A DNA stretch of 64,000 nt from Opitutaceae bacterium (lineage in GTDB: Bacteria > Verrucomicrobiota > Verrucomicrobiia > Opitutales > Opitutaceae), in assembly GCA_016795565.1 (NCBI GenBank), contig JAEUGW010000051.1:62001-126000 (forward strand). The letters are read 5' to 3'. Position numbers and translations under genes: made by a program. Position 1 is the stretch's first letter, and each line of letters begins with the position of its first letter. Of this stretch, positions 50,901-58,736 are shown piece by piece. The notes under the pieces were generated by a model. That model ran no database searches and was not told the origin of the DNA. It saw nothing but the letters and a program-made list of their open reading frames with translations.

Positions 50901-51212
50901 CCCAGGCCGGCGGGCCGCCTCTGGCTGGACCTGGGCGCGGTGCATGACCTTGCCGTCGTGCGCGTGAACGGCCGCGCGCTCGGCACGGTCTGGACGGCGC
51001 CCTGGGGCGTCGACGTCAGCTCCGCGTGGCAGGACGGCGAGAACCTTGTCGAGCTCGAGATCGTCACTTCCTGGAACAACCGGCTCGTCGGCGATGCCGC
51101 GCTGCCGCCGGCGCAGCGCCACACGCAGCTCTATTCCGAGACCGTGACCGCTGACGCGCCCCTTTTGCCCGCCGGTCTGCTCGGGCCCGTGACGCTGCAG
51201 GTGGAGCAATAG
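48000..51212 (+). CDS. Secreted GH106 alpha-L-rhamnosidase
   Basis: A 1070-residue protein. The start at 48000 is preceded by GGAG with good spacing; a second ATG at 48012 also fits the signal peptide (TRSLSSALLVVVGLLSAVGA). The N-terminal TIM-barrel start WVYWYWLSGNISREGITRDL and GFFNCPGWSQSGGPWI are GH106 hallmarks. Later motifs, VADSYETGSQNWTDGLEARF and SVEAFTGGPFF, carry acidic residues at the expected catalytic region. The C-terminus has beta-sandwich domains (AVYRQRVTLPG; LWLDLGAVHDLAVVRVNGRA). GH106 enzymes remove alpha-L-rhamnose, for example from rhamnogalacturonan II side chains. With GH78 inside the cell, this gives a two-stage rhamnose release. Confidence 0.92.
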   Translation: MVAGMTRSLSSALLVVVGLLSAVGARAGVSPPEDVLAKNFEATPAETKPWVYWYWLSGNISREGITRDLEAMARAGIGEALIGNIQLNDVPGGQVKALTDEWWGMVGHAMREAQRVGVDIGFFNCPGWSQSGGPWIKPEHAMRHLVSTETRVTGPTKFVGRLPEPADVKSFQRVAVAAFREPDRRAAEREAWPAEMRVVFTPAQPGAAPEAFAVEMGFATERTVRSLELHPGPKGFKADAELLAEQPDGTLRSLRSFRYDRSNLDVSVGPMTRAPVVIAFPAVQARRFVLRFTRGSPLDGTLPFSAIRLSPLAQLESYPEKQLGKMFPTPLPLWDAYLWPPAAEPDAGAAVLAREQIVELTPLVGADGTLVWEVPAGEWTILQTGMVPTGVQNAPAAPEARGLEVDKMNRRFAQEHFDAFVGELLRRIPPDARRAFKRVVADSYETGSQNWTDGLEARFQGVFGYDPRPWLPVLTGRIIGSADQSDRFLWDLRRLVADEIATEYVGGLRAACRAAGVELWLENYGHWGFPSEFLKYGSESDRVGGEYWVTGDLGSVECRAASSMANTYGRKYVSVEAFTGGPFFKNAPRDLKARGDWALTEGINHYVLHVYIHQPGERAPGVNTWFGTEFNRHNTWFADIGAWTGYLRRASWLLQQGNRVADVAYFIGEDAPKMTGLREPALPPGHDFDYINADVIERSLGVKDGRLVLPHGTNYRVLVLPPQETMRPALLRKLKELILAGATVHGTPPRRSPSLQDFPRADAEVRSLAREIWGDAPLAVRGERRVGAGRVVWGGGLAEVLAANRAPADFSYENPEGKLKLLHTHRSAPGAEIYFVTNQGAEAVGTTATFRVSGRQPELWNAVTGERRDLPEWSEADGRTRLPLRLAAYESGFIVFRRPAAAAAPGARNFPARQAVATLPAAWEVSFAGQPQPRHFAALADWTKQAEPELKYFSGRAVYRQRVTLPGPRPAGRLWLDLGAVHDLAVVRVNGRALGTVWTAPWGVDVSSAWQDGENLVELEIVTSWNNRLVGDAALPPAQRHTQLYSETVTADAPLLPAGLLGPVTLQVEQ

Positions 51213-51342
51213 TGCCGCCGGCCGGCGCTGCCCCCTCGGCCCGTTTTGCTGAACTTGACGGACACAACTCCGGCCGGACCGATTCGACGCTTGATGGCCG
51301 GGCCGGAGGCCGCCCATCATGCCGCTCTTTGCCTGATCACTC

Positions 51343-52476
51343 ATGCCGCCTGAAAATCCGCCAGTGCCAACTCCCTCCACCCCCCGGCGCAAGGTCCGCG
51401 TCGCCCTGATCGGGGTGGGCAATTGCGCCTCGGCGCTCGTGCAGGGCGTCCATTTCTATCGCCACGCCGACGAGGGCGAGGCCGTGCCGGGCCTCATGCA
51501 CGTCAATCTGGGCGGCTACCACGTCGGCGACATCGAGTTCAGCGCCGCCTTCGACATCGACGCGAACAAGGTGGGCAAGGATCTCGCCGCGGCCATCGTC
51601 GCCGCGCCGAACAACACCATCCGGTTCGCCACCGTGCCGGCGACGGGTGTCACCGTGCAGCGCGGCCCCACGCTGGACGGGTTGGGGAAATACGTGGGCG
51701 AGCGGATCACCGAGGCGGCCGGTCCCGCCGCGGATGTGGTGCGGATCCTTCGGGAGACGCGCACGGATGTCGTCGTGTCCTACCTGCCCGTCGGCTCGGA
51801 GGAGGCGACGCGGTGGTATGTCGAGCAGGTGCTGGCGGCCGGCTGCGGCTTCGTGAATTGCATCCCGGTGTTCATCGCCTCGCAGTCACAGTGGCAGCAG
51901 CGTTTCAAGGAACGCAGCCTGCCCGTCATTGGCGACGATATCAAGTCCCAGGTCGGCGCGACCATCACACACCGGATGCTGGTGAACCTGTTCCGCGAGC
52001 GCGGCGTGCGCCTGGACAAAACCTACCAGCTCAACTTCGGCGGCAACACCGACTTCCTGAACATGCTGGAGCGCGAGCGCCTCGACTCGAAAAAAATCTC
52101 CAAGACCAACGCCGTGACCAGCCAGCTCGGCGCGCCGCTGCCGGCGGAGAACGTGCATGTGGGCCCGAGCGACTACGTGCCCTGGCTGGAGGATCGCAAG
52201 TGGTGCCACATCCACATGGAGGGAACGACGTTCGGCAACGTGCCGTTGAAATGCGAGGTGAAGCTCGAGGTCTGGGATTCACCCAACTCCGCCGGGGTGG
52301 TGATCGATGCCGTGCGGTGCACCAAACTCGCGCTGGACCGCGGTCTGGCCGGGCAACTCGACGCGCCTTCCAGCTATTTCATGAAGTCGCCGCCGGTCCA
52401 ATGCACCGATCACGAGGCGCGGGAGCGCACGGAGGCCTTCATTCGCGGCGCCGGGCCGGCCGGTAATAGCGCGTGA
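51343..52476 (+). CDS. ino1: Inositol-3-phosphate synthase (Ino1)
   Basis: A 377-residue protein of the bacterial/archaeal-length Ino1 family. The NAD-binding start [20 protein letters not shown], the motif [26 protein letters not shown], and the active-site region [16 protein letters not shown] with its conserved Lys residues are clear. So is [19 protein letters not shown]. The enzyme converts glucose-6-phosphate to myo-inositol-3-phosphate, the head-group precursor for inositol lipids. It is cytoplasmic and NAD-dependent. Its 3-prime end overlaps the LicD gene tail to tail by 38 bp. Its position beside a CDP-alcohol phosphatidyltransferase, sphingolipid-type genes and an Aur1-like PAP2 protein strongly suggests inositol for lipid head groups. 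Confidence 0.93.
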   Translation: MPPENPPVPTPSTPRRKVRVALIGVGNCASALVQGVHFYRHADEGEAVPGLMHVNLGGYHVGDIEFSAAFDIDANKVGKDLAAAIVAAPNNTIRFATVPATGVTVQRGPTLDGLGKYVGERITEAAGPAADVVRILRETRTDVVVSYLPVGSEEATRWYVEQVLAAGCGFVNCIPVFIASQSQWQQRFKERSLPVIGDDIKSQVGATITHRMLVNLFRERGVRLDKTYQLNFGGNTDFLNMLERERLDSKKISKTNAVTSQLGAPLPAENVHVGPSDYVPWLEDRKWCHIHMEGTTFGNVPLKCEVKLEVWDSPNSAGVVIDAVRCTKLALDRGLAGQLDAPSSYFMKSPPVQCTDHEARERTEAFIRGAGPAGNSA

Positions 52477-53068
52477 CGGGATCGAGCTCCGCATCCGGTC
52501 CGGTGTAGCCGTAGGTGTGCGCCAGATAGGATTCCGGCTGGGCCGGGACTTGGGTCGGCGCGCTGCAAAAGTCCACGGTGCGGGCGGGATAAAACCACTC
52601 GCGCGGGAACGGCGCCGTGTCGCCGGGGTTGGGGCTGTGGAGGATCGTGCGGAGTCGCCCGTTCTCCTCGACGAGGAAATAGATGTCCGCCTCCCAGCCG
52701 CGGTAGTTAATGTAGAGCTTGGGCCCGCCGTGCCGGTGCGAGGTGTCGTGCAAAGTGAAGCCCGGCGGCAGACGCCCGGCCGCAGCCTTCAGTTGCGCGT
52801 AGGCGCCGACCGGCGCGGCGAAATCCACGTCCCGGTCGTGCGCGAGGATTCGTTGCTCGCGCCACCAGCCGAGCAGGGTGCCGTAGCAGATCCAGTGCTC
52901 GGCCCCGCTCTCGCGCAGCCAGGCGTTGACCGTCCGGAAAAGCGTGGCGAGCGCCGCCGCGCGCGCGCGCCGGCCGGACTCACTCCATGCGGCGTCGGCA
53001 TACCGCACATGGCGGACCAGCACGCGGCCTTGCCGACGGAGGTAGTCCCAATGGTGGCGGAGCGGCAT
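52439..53068 (-). CDS. LicD-family nucleotidyltransferase-fold protein
   Basis: A 209-residue protein. The motif [20 protein letters not shown] followed by DFA (residues about 62-84) is the LicD/fukutin-type signature, where a Gly-rich turn and the Asp triad bind metal and a nucleotide-diphospho substrate. LicD transfers phosphocholine from CDP-choline to glycans in known cases; relatives transfer ribitol phosphate. The C-terminal half has [20 protein letters not shown] and a [10 protein letters not shown] stretch. It is cytoplasmic and the third gene of the minus-strand unit reductase, CDP-alcohol transferase, LicD (18-bp gap). It might modify the lipid head group, but this is inference. Confidence 0.78.
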   Translation of the reverse strand: MPLRHHWDYLRRQGRVLVRHVRYADAAWSESGRRARAAALATLFRTVNAWLRESGAEHWICYGTLLGWWREQRILAHDRDVDFAAPVGAYAQLKAAAGRLPPGFTLHDTSHRHGGPKLYINYRGWEADIYFLVEENGRLRTILHSPNPGDTAPFPREWFYPARTVDFCSAPTQVPAQPESYLAHTYGYTGPDAELDPVTRYYRPARRRE

Positions 53069-53086
53069 GGGCGGGGTTGCGGGAAA

Positions 53087-53815
53087 TCACACCGCCCGGC
53101 CCAGCGCGCGCAGCCGGATGATGGCCGAGAGGTTGGCGAACAACGCGATGATCGCGAGGACGGCGATCAGGACCGGGCGGCCGGAGTATCCGGCCAAGGG
53201 CAGGGCGGCGGCGACGGCCGCGCCCCCGGTCAGCCAGACCATCCGCTCGGCGCGTTTCATCCAGCCTCGCGGCGGCGCGACCTGCAGCGCCTCCGCCTTC
53301 GCCGTGGAATAGGTGACCATGAAGCTGCCAAAGAGGGCGGCGAGCACGAGCAGTTGGAGCGCGGCGCTCTCGCGGAAAAACCACCCGAGGCCGGCGAAGC
53401 AGAAAAACTCCACGTAGCGGTCCAGCGCCGAGTCGAGGACCGCGCCGCGCCGGGAAGCGGTGCCCTGCAGGCGCGCCATGGCGCCGTCCATCCCGTCGCC
53501 GAGCCCGCTCAGCGCCAGCAGCCAGGCCGCCAGGCCGAAACGCCCGCCGGCGAGGCCGAACCCCGCCGCCAGCCCGAGCAGAAGGGAGAGCCAGGAAACC
53601 GTGTTCGCGCCCCAGCCTAGGCGCAGGGCCGCGCGCGCCAGCCCGTCGATGCCCGCATAGCCCCGGTGCATGAGGCTTTCGCCGAGAAAGGCGGTGCCGC
53701 CCTCGCGGGTGACCCGGGCATGACGCCGGCCCGGGCCCAGTCCGGCCGCGAGTAACAGCAGCAGCCCGCCGGCGGCCGGGAGCGCCAGCCCGGCCCACGC
53801 GTCGAGGGAGGTCAT
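53087..53815 (-). CDS. CDP-alcohol phosphatidyltransferase (candidate phosphatidylinositol-phosphate synthase)
   Basis: A 242-residue membrane protein. The complete family motif D-x2-D-G-x2-A-R-x8-G-x3-D-x3-D is present: Asp107, Asp110, Gly111, Ala114, Arg115, Gly124, Asp128 and Asp132. Membrane helices surround it (ALPAAGGLLLLLAAGLG; TVSWLSLLLGLAAGFGLAG; LLVLAALFGSFMVTYSTA; VLIAVLAIIALFANLSAII). The enzyme joins CDP-diacylglycerol to an alcohol such as inositol phosphate, glycerol phosphate or serine, releasing CMP. With Ino1 next door, inositol-3-phosphate is the likely acceptor (inference); a phosphatase for the product is not seen here. Its ATG overlaps the reductase stop codon (ATGA), so the two are translated together. 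Confidence 0.88.
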   Translation of the reverse strand: MTSLDAWAGLALPAAGGLLLLLAAGLGPGRRHARVTREGGTAFLGESLMHRGYAGIDGLARAALRLGWGANTVSWLSLLLGLAAGFGLAGGRFGLAAWLLALSGLGDGMDGAMARLQGTASRRGAVLDSALDRYVEFFCFAGLGWFFRESAALQLLVLAALFGSFMVTYSTAKAEALQVAPPRGWMKRAERMVWLTGGAAVAAALPLAGYSGRPVLIAVLAIIALFANLSAIIRLRALGRAV

Positions 53816-54642
53816 GGCAAGCGCGCCGCGGCGTCGCGGCGGGCCCGGCGGGCGACACGGTCGAAGCTCCAGTTGAGCACCGGGGCGAGGATGCTGTGCA
53901 GCCAGGCGAGCGCGGTGAGCTGGAAGCCCGGCGTGATCGCGAAGCGGCCTCGTTGCACGCCCGCGAGCGTCACCCGGGCCACGGCCTCCGCCGTCCAGAG
54001 GCCGCCGCCCGCCGTGAGGGCCTTGGTCTCCGCGGGCTTGGTGAGGTTTTCCTCGGCGAGTTGCGGCGTGTCGGTGTCGGGCGGGTAAACGATGGTCACG
54101 CTCACGCCGGTGTCCTGCAACTCGCCGCGCAGCGCCTCCGCGAGGCCGCGCAGCGCGAACTTGCTCGGCGCGTAAGGGGTGTAGCCGAACAGCCCGACCA
54201 GCCCGGCGCCGGAGGAGATGAGCACGACGGCGCCGCGGCCCCGCTGCCGCATGGCCGGCACGACGGCCTTGAGCGGGTAGAGCGTGCCGAAATAGTTCAC
54301 CGCCATCGTGCGCTCGAAGACGGCCACGGGGATCTCCGCGAAATGGCCGGGGCGGGCGACGCCGGCCGAGGTGATGAGGACATCCACCGGGCCGTGGATT
54401 TTCTCCGCCGCCTGCAGCGCGCCCAGGATCTCCGCCTCGACGGCCACATCGGCGGAGGCGGTCACGACCTCGGCCCCGCCCGGGACGGCCGCGCGGATGG
54501 CGGCGCGGGCGGCGGCGAGCCTGGCGGGATCGCGGGCGACCAGGCTCACGCGCGCTCCGGCGGCGGCGGCTTGCCGGCCGAGTTCCAGGCCGATGCCGCT
54601 GGAGCCGCCGGTGATGAACACGTGTTGATCGCGCAATGTCAT
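53812..54642 (-). CDS. 3-ketosphinganine (3-dehydrosphinganine) reductase-like SDR
   Basis: A 276-residue short-chain dehydrogenase. The cofactor motif TGGSSGIG is at residues 11-18, Ser143/144 and Tyr157-x3-Lys161 form the active site, and NYFGTLYPLKAVVPAM follows the expected order. The stretch VYPPDTDTPQLAEENLTKPA, followed by ETKALT, is the hallmark of eukaryotic KDSR/FVT1 and fungal TSC10 3-ketosphinganine reductases; ordinary bacterial SDRs lack it. The C-terminal segment (FQLTALAWLHSILAPVLNW) is hydrophobic, as in membrane-associated KDSR. It would reduce the 3-keto group of the sphingoid base made by the fused synthase encoded divergently 140 bp away. NADPH use is expected (family knowledge). 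Confidence 0.9.
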   Translation of the reverse strand: MTLRDQHVFITGGSSGIGLELGRQAAAAGARVSLVARDPARLAAARAAIRAAVPGGAEVVTASADVAVEAEILGALQAAEKIHGPVDVLITSAGVARPGHFAEIPVAVFERTMAVNYFGTLYPLKAVVPAMRQRGRGAVVLISSGAGLVGLFGYTPYAPSKFALRGLAEALRGELQDTGVSVTIVYPPDTDTPQLAEENLTKPAETKALTAGGGLWTAEAVARVTLAGVQRGRFAITPGFQLTALAWLHSILAPVLNWSFDRVARRARRDAAARLP

Positions 54643-54748
54643 GGGAAGGTGGGCCGACGCGGCCGGGGTGCGGCCAAACGTGGCACAAACCGGAGGGCAG
54701 CGTCAACTGGCGGCATGCGGCGGGGCGGCGAGAAATCGCTTGCTGTGC

Positions 54749-54764
54749 CCGGCCTTCGGGCCGG
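54749..54764 (+). other. Stable hairpin in the leader of the fused synthase gene
   Basis: CCGGCC-TTCG-GGCCGG forms a perfect 6-bp stem with a stable UUCG loop, 19 bp before the ATG at 54783. There is no T-run after it. It may influence translation or be incidental. Confidence 0.3.
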
Positions 54765-54782
54765 TTATTGGTGGCAATATTC

Positions 54783-57700
54783 ATGCATGAGGCGGTCGCA
54801 ATAATCGGCATGGGAGCGCGCTTTCCGGGCGCAGCCGATGCGCTGGCTTTCCGGCGGATGGTCCTGGCCGGGCAGGTGCATACCCGGCCCGTGCCCGGCC
54901 AGCGCTGGGACCACGCGCAGGTGCACAGCCCGAATCGCCGCCTGCCCAACCGCACACCCGCACAGGCCGGGGCGTTCATGGATGACATCGACCGGTTTGC
55001 GCCGGAATATTTCGGCATCTCGCCCAAGCGGGCCAAGGTGATGGATCCGCAGCAGCGGCTGATGCTGGAAATCTCCCGGCAGGCCCTGGAGGATGCCGGC
55101 TACGCGAGCCGCCGGCTCGCCGCCGGCCGGGTGGGCGTCTATGTGGGGGCCAGCACCTCGGACCACCGGATGCTGGTGGCGGGGGCGGTGAACATTCCCC
55201 TCGACGCGCAGGGCCGCAGCGGGAGCGCGCCCATGCTCACCCCGGAGGAGCTCGGCGCCCTGACGGCGGCGCTGCCGCCGATCCACGCCTACTCGATTGT
55301 CGGCCAGCAGCTCAACATGATCGCGGCCAACGTGAGCCAGGCCTTTGACTTCACGGGCCCGGCCTTCGCGCTCGACACGGCCTGCAGCTCGGCCCTCGCC
55401 GCCCTGCACGAGGCGGTGCTGCACCTGCGCGCCGGCACGGTGGACGCGGCGCTGGTGGGCGGGGTCTATGTGCAGCTCGACCCGATCATGATGGTGTGCT
55501 TCAGCCGCATCGGCGCGCTGTCGTTCAGCGACCAGTGCCGGCCGTTCCAGGCCGGCGCGGATGGATTCGTCCTCGGCGAGGGCGTCGGCGCGGTCGTGCT
55601 CAAGCGGCTCGGCGACGCGCAGCGCGACGGCGACCGCATCCTGGCGGTGATCCGCGGCATCGCGATGAACAACGACGGCGGCGGGGCGGGCCCGCTGACC
55701 CCGCAGGCGGAGGGGCAGAGCGCGGCGATCGCGCAAGCCTGGCAGGCGGCGGGATTGGATCCCGGCACCGTCGGCCTGCTCGAGGCGCACGCCACGGCCA
55801 CCGTGGCGGGCGACCGCATCGAGCTCGAGGCGCTGACGAAGGTCTTTGCCCCGCAGGTGCGCGGCCCGGTGCCCATCACCTCCATCAAGGCCAGCATCGG
55901 CCACGGGCTCGCCTCGGCGGGCATGGCCTCGCTGCTCAAGGCCGTGCTGGCCGTGCGGGACGGGTTTATCCCGCCGCAACCCCTCGCCGGCGGGCTGCGG
56001 CCGGAGTTTGCCGACTCCGCGCGCTGGCTGCGCGTGCCGGCGCAGGCGGAGCCGTGGACGAGTGCGGCCGGGACGCCGCGGCGCGCCGGCGTGAGCGCCT
56101 TTGGTTTTGGCGGCACCAATGTGCATGTCGTGCTGGAACAGGCGCCGGACCCGGTGCCGCCCATCGCGTCCGCCGGCCCCTGGCGCTGCGAGCTCTCAGC
56201 CCCCAACCGCGAATTGCTGGCCGCCTATTGCGGGGCGGTGGAGGAGGTGCTGCGCGAGGCGCCGGCATGCGTCGCGGATGTGGCGTTCACCCTGGCGCAA
56301 CGCCGGCGCGAGCCGGTGTCGATCGCGGTGCGGGCCGCGACGCGGGAGGAATTGCGCGCCGGTCTGGCGGCCGTGCAGGCGCAGCTGGGCCGCGGCGAAC
56401 TCCCATCGCAACCGACCGGAGGCACGGCCACCGGCGGCCGGCTCATCACGCTGCCGCCGTCGCCCCTGGCCACGCGGCGCTTCTGGCTGATCGACGAGGG
56501 CAAGACGCGCCGCGCCGCGCTCCCGGCTCCGCTGCCGGGGGCGGCACCACCGGCCCGTCCCGTCGTCAACACCCGCAGCCTGGACCTGCTGATTGCGGCC
56601 ATCGGGGAAGTCACGGCCCGGAGCGCGGACGAGGTGCGGGCGGAGCAGCGCTTTGTCCGCGACCTGGCCTTTGATTCGCTCACCACGCTGGAGCTCATCA
56701 CGGCGCTCGGGCACAAGCTGCCGGGGGTCATCCCGCCGCGCGCGCTGTTCACCGCCACGCTCACGGTGGGGGAGCTGGCGGATTATCTGGAGCAGGCCGC
56801 GCCGATGGCGTCGGCGACTCCGGCGGTGCGCTGCACGCTGGCGGTGCCGGCGCAGGCCTGGCTGCAGGAACATCGCCCCGGTGGCCGCGCGCTGCTGCCG
56901 CTCGCGGCATTGGTGACGGTGGCCCTGGCGGAGCGAACCGGGCCGGTGCGGCTGGTGCGCGGCAAGGTGCTGGCGCCCTGCGAGGTGCTGGGGGATGCCG
57001 TGGCGCTGGAGCGGGTGGACGATGCGGCGGGCGGCTGGGTGGTGCGGATGGCGGGGGCCGTGATCGCGAGCGGAGCGGTGGAAGCCGGCACCGGGCCGCT
57101 GGCCGCCCTGCCAATGGAGCCGCTGGCGCGCGGCGGTCTCTCGCTGCCGCATTTCTACGAGGAGTTTGGATTTCACGGCCCGTCGCTCCGCGCCTTGGCG
57201 GAAGTGCCCGAGGTGGGGCCGGAGCAGGCGCGCGGCTGGCTCACGGGCCTGCCGGACCCGGTGAGGCTGATCGACGGGATGCTGCAGCTGGCGCTGTATT
57301 GGCTGGCGGCGAACCGCGGGCTGTCGGCGGTGGCGACCGGCTTTGCCGAGTTCCGCCAGGTGGCGCCCTGGCCGCAGGCCGGGAACCTGTTTTGCACGGC
57401 CCGGCTGACCGACGCCACGGCGGCCCGGTTGACCGGCGATTTTGACCTGCGGGATGCGCAGGGCGCGCTGGTGGTGCAATGGCGCGGCGTGGAGGCGCAG
57501 GTGCTCCGGGAAACGGCCGAGAGCAAGTCCGCAGTGACGGCCTGGCCGGAGGTGCGAGAACTGGCGGCGCGCAAGGCGGCGCTCGCCGGGGCCGGTTTCA
57601 CGATGCCGTATTTCCAGGCCCACGAAGGTGTGGCGGGAGCGACCACGCGCATCGGCGGACGGGACTACATCAATTTTTCCTCCTACAACTACCTCGATCT

Positions 57701-58736
57701 GGCGGGCGACCCGGCGGTCAACCGGGCGGCGGCCGACGCGGTGCAACGCTACGGCACCTCGGCCTCGGCGAGCCGGGTGGCCTCGGGCGAGCGGCCGCTG
57801 CACGGGGAGCTGGAGCGTGCGCTCGCCGGATTCCTTGGCTGCGAGGACGCGCTGACGCTGGTGAGCGGGCACGCGACCAATGTCACGCTGATCAGCCATC
57901 TGTTCGGACCGGAGGACCTGGTGATCCACGACAGCCTGGCCCACGACTGCATCGTGAGCGGGGCGCGGCTGTCGGGGGCGCGCCGCCTCGTGTTTCCGCA
58001 CAACGACATCGCGGCCCTCGCGCGCCTGCTCGAGGCCGAGCGGCCGAAGGCGCGGCGGGCGCTGATCGCGGTCGAGGGGGTTTACAGCATGGACGGCGAT
58101 CTCGCGCCGCTCGGCGAGGTGATCGCGCTGAAGCAGCGGCACGAGGCGATGCTGCTGGTGGACGAGGCGCACTCGCTCGGCGTGCTCGGGGCGACGGGCC
58201 GCGGGGCCGGGGAACATTTTGGCGTGCCGCGGGCGGCGGTGGACCTGTGGATGGGCACGCTTTCGAAGGCGCTGGCCAGCTGCGGCGGCTATGTCGCGGG
58301 CGAGGCGGCGCTGATTGACTACCTGCGCTACACGCTGCCCGGCTTCGTTTACAGCGTGGGCCTGTCACCGGCCAACGCGGCGGCGGCGCGGGCGGCGCTG
58401 CACCGGCTGGAAACGCAGCCCGAGTTGCCGGGGCGCCTGCAGGCGCGCAGCGAATTCTTCCGCGAGCTGTGCCGTCAGCGCGGGATCGACACCGGGCTGA
58501 GCCGGCATTCGGCGGTCGTGCCCTGCCTGACGGGTTCGTCGGAGCTGGCGCTGCACCTGAGCCAGGCGCTGGGCGAGCGCGGCATCAACGTGCAGCCCAT
58601 CATCCATCCGGCGGTGGAGGAGGGGAAGGCGCGCCTGCGGTTCTTCATCACGGCGGGGCACACGGAGGCGCAGTTGCGCGAGACGGCCGATGCGCTGGCC
58701 GGGATCCGGACGCAGTGGCGGGAGGCCCGCGCATGA
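54783..58736 (+). CDS. Fused ketosynthase-ACP-dehydratase-like-alpha-oxoamine synthase (sphingoid-base synthase candidate)
   Basis: A 1317-residue multidomain protein. Residues 3-452 are a type I ketosynthase with Cys201 (DTACSS), His336 (EAHATAT) and His374 (SIGH). An acyl carrier domain carries Ser632 (FDSLTTLEL), the phosphopantetheine site. Residues about 680-915 look like a double-hotdog dehydratase: His697 in HRPGGRALLP and Asp831 in DGMLQ, plus FYEEFGFHGPSL. Residues about 920-1317 are an alpha-oxoamine synthase of the serine palmitoyltransferase type (NFSSYNYLDLAG; VDEAHSLGVLGATGRG; Lys1162 in GTLSKALASCGGY). There is no acyltransferase or ketoreductase domain, so those activities must come from elsewhere. 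The final step would condense the acyl chain with an amino acid, serine being the usual one. The ATG at 54783 precedes EAVAIIGMGARFPG directly, as in ketosynthase modules. Overlap ATGA with the next gene. Confidence 0.9.
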   Translation: MHEAVAIIGMGARFPGAADALAFRRMVLAGQVHTRPVPGQRWDHAQVHSPNRRLPNRTPAQAGAFMDDIDRFAPEYFGISPKRAKVMDPQQRLMLEISRQALEDAGYASRRLAAGRVGVYVGASTSDHRMLVAGAVNIPLDAQGRSGSAPMLTPEELGALTAALPPIHAYSIVGQQLNMIAANVSQAFDFTGPAFALDTACSSALAALHEAVLHLRAGTVDAALVGGVYVQLDPIMMVCFSRIGALSFSDQCRPFQAGADGFVLGEGVGAVVLKRLGDAQRDGDRILAVIRGIAMNNDGGGAGPLTPQAEGQSAAIAQAWQAAGLDPGTVGLLEAHATATVAGDRIELEALTKVFAPQVRGPVPITSIKASIGHGLASAGMASLLKAVLAVRDGFIPPQPLAGGLRPEFADSARWLRVPAQAEPWTSAAGTPRRAGVSAFGFGGTNVHVVLEQAPDPVPPIASAGPWRCELSAPNRELLAAYCGAVEEVLREAPACVADVAFTLAQRRREPVSIAVRAATREELRAGLAAVQAQLGRGELPSQPTGGTATGGRLITLPPSPLATRRFWLIDEGKTRRAALPAPLPGAAPPARPVVNTRSLDLLIAAIGEVTARSADEVRAEQRFVRDLAFDSLTTLELITALGHKLPGVIPPRALFTATLTVGELADYLEQAAPMASATPAVRCTLAVPAQAWLQEHRPGGRALLPLAALVTVALAERTGPVRLVRGKVLAPCEVLGDAVALERVDDAAGGWVVRMAGAVIASGAVEAGTGPLAALPMEPLARGGLSLPHFYEEFGFHGPSLRALAEVPEVGPEQARGWLTGLPDPVRLIDGMLQLALYWLAANRGLSAVATGFAEFRQVAPWPQAGNLFCTARLTDATAARLTGDFDLRDAQGALVVQWRGVEAQVLRETAESKSAVTAWPEVRELAARKAALAGAGFTMPYFQAHEGVAGATTRIGGRDYINFSSYNYLDLAGDPAVNRAAADAVQRYGTSASASRVASGERPLHGELERALAGFLGCEDALTLVSGHATNVTLISHLFGPEDLVIHDSLAHDCIVSGARLSGARRLVFPHNDIAALARLLEAERPKARRALIAVEGVYSMDGDLAPLGEVIALKQRHEAMLLVDEAHSLGVLGATGRGAGEHFGVPRAAVDLWMGTLSKALASCGGYVAGEAALIDYLRYTLPGFVYSVGLSPANAAAARAALHRLETQPELPGRLQARSEFFRELCRQRGIDTGLSRHSAVVPCLTGSSELALHLSQALGERGINVQPIIHPAVEEGKARLRFFITAGHTEAQLRETADALAGIRTQWREARA

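Noticed and set aside
48021..51422. Minus-strand open frame of over 1100 codons opposite the GH106 gene
   Set aside because: Arg/Gly/Ala-rich shadow sequence; the plus-strand GH106 motifs and signal peptide are unambiguous.
54636..54782. Earlier start for the fused ketosynthase protein
   Set aside because: The extra residues have no homology-like features and cross the hairpin; the ATG at 54783 gives the standard ketosynthase start.
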